Below are positions 41,058 to 47,109 of a stretch of 47,109 nt of DNA, in pieces. How positions within the stretch are numbered: position 1 is the first letter of the stretch; every line of letters starts with the position of its first letter. The stretch lies in assembly GCF_000308375.1 (NCBI RefSeq), contig NZ_BAFQ01000288.1, positions 1-47,109 of the forward strand. Direction: 5' to 3'. The translations under genes and the position numbers were made by a program. Source of the stretch: Nocardia aobensis NBRC 100429. GTDB lineage: Bacteria; Actinomycetota; Actinomycetes; Mycobacteriales; Mycobacteriaceae. Under the pieces are notes generated by a model that saw only the letters and a list, made by a program, of their open reading frames with translations, did no database searches and had not been told where the DNA came from.

Positions 41058-42299
41058 ATGCCTGACACGCCTAGCCCTGCCACAGCACTCGACGACGCCC
41101 CCGCGCCCGATGGCGCCGACGCGGTCTACTGGGACCCGTTCGACCGCGAGATCGCCAAGGATCCCTACCCGATCTACCGGCGGATGCGGGCGGAAGCGCC
41201 GCTCTACTACAACGACAAGCACGACTTCTATGCCCTCACCCGCGCGTCGGATATCGATCCGGCGCTGCTCGACTGGGAGACGTACTCGTCGTCGCGGGGG
41301 CCGATCCTGGAGATCATCAAGGCGGGGATCGAGATTCCGCCGGGCACGTTGCTGATGGAGGATCCGCCGGCGCACGACACCCATCGCGCGTTGCTCAAGC
41401 GGGTGTTCACGCCCAGGCGGGTGATGTCGCTGGAGCCGCAGATCCGCGACCTGTGCCGGCGGTCGCTGGACCGGCTCGCCGGGAAAGACCGGTTCGATCT
41501 GATGACCGCGTTCGCGAACGAGGTGCCGATGCGTGTGATCGGCATGCTGCTCGGCATTCCGGAGGCCGATCAGCAGACCGTGCGCGACAAGGCCGACAGC
41601 GCGCTACGCACCGAACCCGGACAGGGGATGCAGATCTCCGACAAGGCGATTCCGGATGCGGAGCAGTTCGCCCAATACATCGACTGGCGCGCCGACAATC
41701 CCTCCGACGATCTGATGACCGAGTTGATGCGCGCCGAATTCGTCGACACCGAGGGCGTGACGCGGACGTTGACGCGCGACGAGATCCTGACCTACGTCTC
41801 CGTCGTCGCCGGAGCCGGCAACGAGACCACCGCCAGGTTGATCGGCTGGCTGGGGGCGCTGCTCGCTCGTCATCCCGAACAGCGCGCCGAACTCGTCGCC
41901 GATGCGAGCCTGATCCCGAACGCGATCGAGGAGACCCTGCGATTCGAGCCCACCGGGCACGCCATCGCCCGCTACGTCACGAAAGATGTGGAGCTCTACG
42001 GGACCACCGTGCCCGCCGGAAGCGCGATGATGCTGCTGATCGCGTCGGCGAACCGTGACGAGGAGCGCTGGGAAGCCCCCGAGCGGTTCGACATCCACCG
42101 CAAGGTCAGCAATCTGCGTACCTTCGGCCTCGGCACCCACTTCTGCCTGGGTGCGGCGCTGGCCCGGCTCGAGGGCCGCGTGGCGCTGGAGGAATTGCTG
42201 CGCCGCTTCCCGACCTGGGACGTCGACTGGGACAACATCACCTTGTCGTCGACCTCGACGGTGCGAGGCTGGGAGACGTTGCCGATCACGGTGGGCTGA
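41058..42299 (+). CDS. cytochrome P450 (canonical)
   Basis: A 413-residue P450 with AGNETT in the I-helix (253-258), ExxR as E292-T-L-R295 and heme motif FGLGTHFCLGAALAR with Cys363. The N-terminal VYWDPFDREIAKDPYPIYRRMRAEAPLYY and the LMEDPPAHDTHRALLKRVFTPRRV region resemble mycobacterial P450s of unknown substrate. The ATG at 41058 was preferred to 41022, since it follows GAGAGAGAA; the upstream stretch is operator DNA. It is unrelated in detail to the CYP157-like pair. No ferredoxin gene is adjacent. Confidence 0.9.
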   Translation: MPDTPSPATALDDAPAPDGADAVYWDPFDREIAKDPYPIYRRMRAEAPLYYNDKHDFYALTRASDIDPALLDWETYSSSRGPILEIIKAGIEIPPGTLLMEDPPAHDTHRALLKRVFTPRRVMSLEPQIRDLCRRSLDRLAGKDRFDLMTAFANEVPMRVIGMLLGIPEADQQTVRDKADSALRTEPGQGMQISDKAIPDAEQFAQYIDWRADNPSDDLMTELMRAEFVDTEGVTRTLTRDEILTYVSVVAGAGNETTARLIGWLGALLARHPEQRAELVADASLIPNAIEETLRFEPTGHAIARYVTKDVELYGTTVPAGSAMMLLIASANRDEERWEAPERFDIHRKVSNLRTFGLGTHFCLGAALARLEGRVALEELLRRFPTWDVDWDNITLSSTSTVRGWETLPITVG

Positions 42300-42521
42300 C
42301 GGGTCCGCCCTGCCGCCGTCGTGTTCGCCGCACCCGGGACCGGATGTGGTGCAGCGGCTTCGAGCACCGCCTCACAGCATTGGCATCACAACAGCTCGCG
42401 CCGAAGCGTCGGCATCCGCCCGTGGCGGCCTCGGCGTCGCGGTGTGATCGCCGTTTCGATTCCGCGGAAGTGCAGGGCGACAGCAGAGTTCACCGAACTG
42501 TCGTTTCGGGGACGTTCCGGT

Positions 42522-44219
42522 ATGTCAGAGTCTGACGGTATGGGTGTTCTGCGGCGCTTGGCGGCCGGTGGTGTCGTCGCGGTGAGTCTGGTCGCACTGT
42601 CCGGATGCGGCGGCGGCAGCGACACCGCGCATCAGGGCGCGATACCTCTGGTGTCCACCGGCGACCTCCCGTCGGCCCAGCCCGGTGAGGTGCATCTGTT
42701 CGGGTTCAACGATCTGCACGGCCATCTGGAACCGCCGGAGGCGAGCAACGGGCAGGTGGGGGAGTACACCGCGGGTGGGGCGGCGTATCTGGCCACGCAT
42801 CTGCAGCGGTTGCGGGCGGCGTACCCGGACAGCGCGGTGGTGTCGGCGGGGGACAATATCGGGGCGAGTCCGCTGGTGTCGTCGCTGTTCCACGACGAGC
42901 CGACGATCGACTTCCTGAATCAGGTGGGGGTCGCGGCGTCGGCGGTGGGTAATCATGAGCTCGACCACGGGGTCGTCGAGCTGGGACGGTTGCGGGCGGG
43001 CGGTTGTGCGCTCGACGGGTGCTCGCCGGGGGAGCCGTTCACGGGTGCGCGGTTCGATTTCCTCGCCGCCAATCTCACCGACTCCCGCGGTGAGCCCCCG
43101 GCCGGGGTGCGGCCGTGGACGATGCTGACGGTCGGCGGGCACAAGATCGGCGTGGTCGGTGTGGTGACGCCGGATACGGTGAATCTCGTTTTCCCGGAGG
43201 GCATTCGCGGCTACACCTTCGGCGAGGAGGCCGAGGCGATCAACAAGTACGTGCCTGCCATGAAACAGGCCGGTGCGGAAACCGTTGTCGCTCTCGTGCA
43301 CGACGGCGGTGCGCAGGGAACAGCGGCGAAGACCACCGACTACAACGGTTGCGGCGACATCAGTCCCGATGTGCCGGCATTGGCGGCGCATACGGATCCT
43401 GCCGTTCGGGTGCTGCTCACCGGTCACAGCCACCAGGCGTACAACTGCGAATTCGACGGCAAGGTGGTGACCCAGGCCGCGTCCTACGGCCGCCTGATCA
43501 CCGACGTCACACTGCGGTTCGACCACGGGAAGGTGTCCGCGCACGCGGTGAATCGGGTGGTCACGCGCGATGTCACTCCCGATCCGGCGGTGGACAAGCT
43601 GATCGGGTTCTTCTCCGGTCAGGCGGCGCCGCGTGCGCAACGGGTCGTGGGCACCGCCACGGCGCCACTGACGCGCAGCGATCGCGGCGGCGGTGAATCG
43701 CCGCTGGGTGCGGTGATCGCCGATGCGATGCTCGACGTCACCCACGACTCGGCTCGAGCGGTCGCGGCGTTCATGAATCCGGGCGGGGTGCGCGCCGATA
43801 TCGGTCCCGGGCCGATCACCTACGGCAGCATCTACGAGACGCAGCCGTTCGGCAATCAGGTCGTCACCGTCACCCTGACCGGCCGCCAGATCCTGGACCT
43901 GCTGGAACAGCAGTGGGACAACAAGAGCAAACCCGCCCTGCTCTCGGTAGCGGGCATCTCCTACGCCTACGACGACGAGGCCGCGCCGGGGCACAAGGTG
44001 GTCGCCGACTCCGTCCGCATCGGCGACCGGCCCGTGAATCCGGTCGCGACCTACCGGGTGACCACCAACAACTTCCTCGCCTCCGGCGGCGACGGATTCG
44101 CGGTGTTCACGCGGGGTACGGACACGACGGTCGGCCCGACCGATCTGGACGCGTTGGAGACCTACCTGCGTCAGCGGGGAGCGGTCGGCCCGCCGGAGGA
44201 GCGCGTTCAACGCCGGTGA
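42522..44219 (+). CDS. 5'-nucleotidase/metallophosphatase lipoprotein
   Basis: A 565-residue exported phosphoesterase. The lipobox ALSGC puts the lipid on Cys29. Metal ligands of the N-terminal calcineurin-like domain are visible in GFNDLHGHLEP, SAGDNIGASP, VGNHELDHG, VALVHDGGAQ and LLTGHSHQAYN. The C-terminal substrate domain has NPGGVRADIGPGPITYGSIYETQPFGN and TNNFLASGGDGF, as in UshA/CD73-type enzymes. It should dephosphorylate nucleotides at the cell surface. ATG at 42522 or, seven residues on, 42540; both keep the signal peptide. It is a single-gene unit with a 222-base gap upstream. Confidence 0.88.
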   Translation: MSESDGMGVLRRLAAGGVVAVSLVALSGCGGGSDTAHQGAIPLVSTGDLPSAQPGEVHLFGFNDLHGHLEPPEASNGQVGEYTAGGAAYLATHLQRLRAAYPDSAVVSAGDNIGASPLVSSLFHDEPTIDFLNQVGVAASAVGNHELDHGVVELGRLRAGGCALDGCSPGEPFTGARFDFLAANLTDSRGEPPAGVRPWTMLTVGGHKIGVVGVVTPDTVNLVFPEGIRGYTFGEEAEAINKYVPAMKQAGAETVVALVHDGGAQGTAAKTTDYNGCGDISPDVPALAAHTDPAVRVLLTGHSHQAYNCEFDGKVVTQAASYGRLITDVTLRFDHGKVSAHAVNRVVTRDVTPDPAVDKLIGFFSGQAAPRAQRVVGTATAPLTRSDRGGGESPLGAVIADAMLDVTHDSARAVAAFMNPGGVRADIGPGPITYGSIYETQPFGNQVVTVTLTGRQILDLLEQQWDNKSKPALLSVAGISYAYDDEAAPGHKVVADSVRIGDRPVNPVATYRVTTNNFLASGGDGFAVFTRGTDTTVGPTDLDALETYLRQRGAVGPPEERVQRR

Positions 44220-44227
44220 GTGCGGTG

Positions 44228-44252
44228 TAGCACGCCGTGGCACCACGTGCTA
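44228..44252. promoter_or_regulatory. operator of the phd-vapC pair
   Basis: TAGCACG (44228-44234) and CGTGCTA (44246-44252) form a perfect 7-base inverted repeat with an 11-base spacer. It lies just before a TATCAT box (44261-44266). The antitoxin ATG follows that box by 6 bases, so the transcript is probably leaderless. Antitoxin binding here would give the usual conditional cooperativity. Confidence 0.65.
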
Positions 44253-44272
44253 TCGCGCTGTATCATGTGGTC

Positions 44273-44542
44273 ATGAGCGCCCAGCCCGAGATCACGCAGC
44301 GCGACCTGCGCAATCGGTCGAAAGAAATTATGGACGCTGTTCAAGACGGGCAGTCGTTCACCGTTACCCGTGATGGCCACCAGATCGGGCAACTGGTTCC
44401 GTTGCGCCGTCGTCGCAGATTCGTCTCGCGTCTCGAGTTTGCCGCGATGTCACAGACAGCTCCGGCCCTTGATGTGGACAGCTTCCGCGCAGACCAAGAT
44501 CGCACGGCGGAGCAGCGACTGGACGACCCGTATGAGCGCTGA
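44273..44542 (+). CDS. vapB: Phd/YefM-type antitoxin
   Basis: An 89-residue antitoxin: ITQRDLRNRSKEIMDAVQDGQSFTVTRDGHQIGQLVPLRRRRRF is the Phd/YefM DNA-binding fold, with an acidic, Arg-poor tail (DVDSFRADQDRTAEQRLDDPYER) to wrap the toxin. The start at 44273 is set by the likely leaderless promoter and the family N-terminus. The last 11 bases overlap the toxin gene. Symbol assigned by its PIN-toxin partner. Confidence 0.88.
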   Translation: MSAQPEITQRDLRNRSKEIMDAVQDGQSFTVTRDGHQIGQLVPLRRRRRFVSRLEFAAMSQTAPALDVDSFRADQDRTAEQRLDDPYER

Positions 44543-45005
44543 TCACACCGGCCGGACTCGCGGGATCATCGACACAAACATCATGATCCTGCGTCGGTGG
44601 TTGGACCCGATGGAGCTTCCGGACGAGATGGCCATCACGGCAGTCACTCTGGCCGAGCTCTCCGCCGGGCCACACGAAGTTCGCGCAAACGATGAGCAGG
44701 ACCTTTACGACGAACATGCCGAGCGGGCGCGCCGGCTCGACGTCCTACAGCGAGCCGAAAACGAGTTCGACCCCATACCGTTCGACGTGGAAGCTGCCCG
44801 GGCATACGGCAGAGTCTGTGCTGCCGTGATCGGGGTCGGCCGTAAGCCGCGCCGCCGTTTCACCGATTTGATGATCGCGTCTGTGGCTGTCGCCGAACAG
44901 CTGCCGCTCTACACGACCAACCCATCGGACTTCGAGGGGTTGGAAGAACTACTCACTGTTGTCACGGTGACGCGCCCTGAGGTACCGCGCCCGGGTAGAG
45001 GCTGA
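44532..45005 (+). CDS. vapC: VapC-type PIN-domain ribonuclease toxin
   Basis: A 157-residue PIN toxin. Acidic metal-binding residues are Asp14 (IIDTNIMI), Glu42 (TLAELSAG), Asp112 (RRRFTDLMIASVA) and probably Asp133 (TTNPSDFEGL). VapC proteins cut tRNA or rRNA. The ATG at 44532 lies inside the antitoxin gene in a different frame. The antitoxin-first order and overlap are typical for vapBC. The DNA methyltransferase gene follows after 63 bases on the same strand. Confidence 0.9.
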   Translation: MSADHTGRTRGIIDTNIMILRRWLDPMELPDEMAITAVTLAELSAGPHEVRANDEQDLYDEHAERARRLDVLQRAENEFDPIPFDVEAARAYGRVCAAVIGVGRKPRRRFTDLMIASVAVAEQLPLYTTNPSDFEGLEELLTVVTVTRPEVPRPGRG

Positions 45006-45068
45006 CCTTCGGCGGCGCGATACGTCGAGTTCGCCCACATTTGTGCTCGCAGCAGGCACAATGCGGAC

Positions 45069-47109
45069 ATGCGCGGCGGGCGGGAGCAGCCAGCAGCAGA
45101 CCGCCGGGCGGGACGGGAGCCGGGCGGGAGTCGGGCGCGGAAACGGCACGGGCGGCATTACACGCCGCCGCGGTTGGCGGAGTTTCTCGCGGAGCGGATG
45201 CTCGCGCATATGCGACCGGGCAGTGAATTGTCGGTGCTCGACCCGGCCTGCGGGGACGGTGAGTTGCTGTCGGCACTGGCACATGTTGCGGCGCAACGCT
45301 TTCCGGACACAACCTTGCATCTGGTGGGGTACGACCTGAATGCCGCGGCGGTTCACGAAGCTCGGGCCCGGGGAGTGTCGTGGAACAGCCGATTCAGGAG
45401 CCCGCCGGAGGAGGGCACCGCCGAATCGCGGGCGCTGGACGCGGTCGGTGCATGCTTCGATGCGGGGCCTGGGACGGATGTCGCGCCGCCGTCGAATCGT
45501 ATCGTCATCGATTGGCGGGTGGGCGATTTCCTCTGTGCCGCAACCGAGTTGACTGACGCGCACTTCGACGCGGTGATCACGAACCCGCCGTATGTGCGGA
45601 CTCAGCAACTCGGCGGCGTGACCGCGCAGATGCTGAGCAAGCAGTTCGGGTTGTCGGGACGTATCGATTTGACCCATCCGTTCGTCGCGACGATTCCACG
45701 GCTGTTGCGGCCCGGCGGAGTGCTGGGCCTGCTGTGTGCCAACCGATTCCTCAGCACGAAGGCGGGAGCGAATCTGAGGGCGCTGTTGTATGCGCAGTTG
45801 ACGCCGGTGGAGCTCTACGACCTCGGGGATACTCGGCTGTTCGAGGCGGCGGTGTTGCCGGCGGTGACGATCGCTGTGCGCGGGCGCGAGCAGCGGACCT
45901 GCCGGTTCGTCACGGCCTACGAGTCGGAGCGTGAACCGACGGCCGATGCCGACCTGTTCGGCGCTTTGGTCGGCCCGGCCGATTCCGTAGTCGAACACGG
46001 CGGGCGTCGCATCGCGGTGGAGACCGGAACACTGTGGACCGGTGCGCACGACAGCGCGGGGCAAGTGCGGAATCCGGAGCTCGGTATGGCCCCCTCCGTG
46101 GCAGCGGCCGGCGGGAGGTCACCGTCGAGCGAAAAGTCCACGGCGAGTGGAGAGTCGCCAGTGGTCGCAAGCCGAGCGGGAGCGAGCCGAGCTGCCGGTG
46201 GTGTTCCGGCGCACCGCAGCATCTGGATCGGCCGCGAGCATGACGCTGAATCCGGGATGGCAGGGCATGCGGCGTCGATCGACCGGCGGCGCGGGGATGT
46301 GGTCGGGCCTGGGCAACCGCCCGCGGACGCGCCTTCGTGGGCACCCGCCGAGGGTGTCGAGGCCGACGTGAAGTGCGACGACGGATCGCTCACGGGCACT
46401 TTCGATCCCGCTACTCCGTGGCGCATGTCGCGACCGGATACCGACGCCTGGTTGGCGCGAATCGCCGCCGGCACGTGGCGCACGTTCGGCGAGGTCGCGC
46501 GAATCAGGGTGGGAATCAAGACGAATGCGGATCGAGTATTCATCTCGGATCAGTGGGAAAATCGGCCCTGCTGTCCGGAGCCCGAACTGCTCCAGGGGCT
46601 GCTGACTCATCACGATCTCGTTCCGTGGCGGATCGCACGCGCCCACGATACCCGCGTGCTGTATCCCTACGATGCTTCCTGTACATGCCGCACACCGATC
46701 GACCTGAACGAATATCCGCGTGCCGCAGCCTATCTCGCTCAGCACAAGGACACCTTGGCCGCTCGGGACTACCTCATCGGCACCGGGCGGGAGTGGTTCG
46801 AGATCTGGGTGCCGCAGCGACCGCATCTGTGGTGCCGGCCGAAGGTGGTGTTCCCGGATATCAGTGTGGCGCCGCGGTTCGCGCTCGATCGCAGCGGTGC
46901 GGTGGTGAACGGCGACTGCTACTGGATGTCGCTGGCCGATATCGGCGACGAACACATCGCCTATTTGCTGATGGGCGTGGCCAATTCGACGCTCGGGCTG
47001 CGGTTCTACGATGCCGTGTGCGGAAACCGGCTCTACGCCGGGCGGCGGCGCTGGATCACGCAGTACGTCACCCGGCTTCCGTTGCCCGATCCGAATACCG
47101 CTGCGGGAC
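45069..47109 (+). CDS. Eco57I-type N6-adenine DNA methyltransferase, runs off window end
   Basis: A partial protein of 680 codons without a stop in the window. Motif I is VLDPACGDGELL (residue 57 on), the catalytic motif IV is VITNPPYVRT (NPPY at residue 172), and HYTPPRLAEFLAERM opens the domain. The C-terminal half has the TaqI-C/target-recognition style segments FGEVARIRVGIKTNADRVFIS, HLWCRPKVVFPDIS and ANSTLGLRFYDAVCGNRLYAGRRRWITQYVTRLPLP. Residues about 345-440 are a long Gly/Ala/Ser-rich, poorly ordered stretch not usual for the family. ATG at 45069 (one at 45061 is out of frame). It adds a methyl to adenine in DNA as the modification half of a restriction or defence system. The rest is beyond the window. 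Confidence 0.85.
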   Translation, partial: MRGGREQPAADRRAGREPGGSRARKRHGRHYTPPRLAEFLAERMLAHMRPGSELSVLDPACGDGELLSALAHVAAQRFPDTTLHLVGYDLNAAAVHEARARGVSWNSRFRSPPEEGTAESRALDAVGACFDAGPGTDVAPPSNRIVIDWRVGDFLCAATELTDAHFDAVITNPPYVRTQQLGGVTAQMLSKQFGLSGRIDLTHPFVATIPRLLRPGGVLGLLCANRFLSTKAGANLRALLYAQLTPVELYDLGDTRLFEAAVLPAVTIAVRGREQRTCRFVTAYESEREPTADADLFGALVGPADSVVEHGGRRIAVETGTLWTGAHDSAGQVRNPELGMAPSVAAAGGRSPSSEKSTASGESPVVASRAGASRAAGGVPAHRSIWIGREHDAESGMAGHAASIDRRRGDVVGPGQPPADAPSWAPAEGVEADVKCDDGSLTGTFDPATPWRMSRPDTDAWLARIAAGTWRTFGEVARIRVGIKTNADRVFISDQWENRPCCPEPELLQGLLTHHDLVPWRIARAHDTRVLYPYDASCTCRTPIDLNEYPRAAAYLAQHKDTLAARDYLIGTGREWFEIWVPQRPHLWCRPKVVFPDISVAPRFALDRSGAVVNGDCYWMSLADIGDEHIAYLLMGVANSTLGLRFYDAVCGNRLYAGRRRWITQYVTRLPLPDPNTAAG

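Noticed and set aside
40724..41083. Minus-strand frame that might be a regulator for the P450 at 41058
   Set aside because: It has no helix-turn-helix, is Arg/Ser-rich noise in its second half and overlaps the operator cluster.
45069..47109. Assigning the methyltransferase to BREX or DISARM
   Set aside because: No PglZ, BrxC, DrmA or similar gene is seen in the window. The protein ends beyond it, so only the Eco57I-type family is supported.

Overview
The window looks like a chromosomal segment of a mycolic-acid actinomycete, most probably Nocardia or a close relative. The DNA is very GC-rich and densely coded, with many GTG starts and 4-base stop/start overlaps. It carries an EspG-type ESX accessory gene next to a DUF3558 lipoprotein, an XRE(DUF5753)/DUF397 pair, a CYP157/CYP154-like P450 tandem and several two-gene NTF2/SnoaL, LLM-flavin and MarR units typical of that group. 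Genus is inferred from gene content only. No tRNA, rRNA, CRISPR array, insertion sequence or integrase was found.

Layout. 0-6.6 kb: a zinc alcohol/formaldehyde-type dehydrogenase, a STAS plus anti-sigma-kinase fusion preceded by a SigF/SigB-like promoter, a large MFS exporter fused to three carboxypeptidase-regulatory-like domains, and a small secreted protein coupled to a secretory lipase. 6.6-12.5 kb: a redox cluster of two LLM flavin monooxygenases, an AprA/fumarate-reductase-like flavoprotein, its overlapping dicluster ferredoxin, and an NADPH:quinone-type reductase. 12.6-19 kb: an SAM methyltransferase, an NTF2-like protein, a lipoprotein, a haloalkane-dehalogenase-like hydrolase, a small secreted protein, and a serine hydrolase/MerR pair with a MerR-type promoter.

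19-29 kb: a P450 pair (one lacking the ExxR arginine, one canonical), a TIM-barrel protein, a GlxA-type regulator divergent from a cupin, a decayed Uma2 remnant, a strong hairpin, the DUF397/XRE pair, two poorly known proteins, and a second ExxR-lacking P450 that is a close paralogue of the first. 29-32.3 kb: a compact operon of flavin monooxygenase, MarR repressor and CocE/NonD hydrolase with a perfect palindrome at its promoter. 32.4-35.5 kb: a four-gene ESX (type VII) accessory module: DUF3558 lipoprotein, small helical protein, long WxG/proline-rich protein and EspG.

35.5-47.1 kb: an intact Uma2 nuclease, an NTF2-like protein, an amidase, a HigBA toxin-antitoxin pair, a NERD-like membrane protein, a P450 with a dense operator region, a 5'-nucleotidase lipoprotein, a Phd/VapC toxin-antitoxin pair and an Eco57I-type N6-adenine DNA methyltransferase that runs off the window end. 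The last 12 kb is therefore rich in stability and possible defence genes. Both toxin-antitoxin promoters, and the MerR-type one, appear to make leaderless mRNAs.
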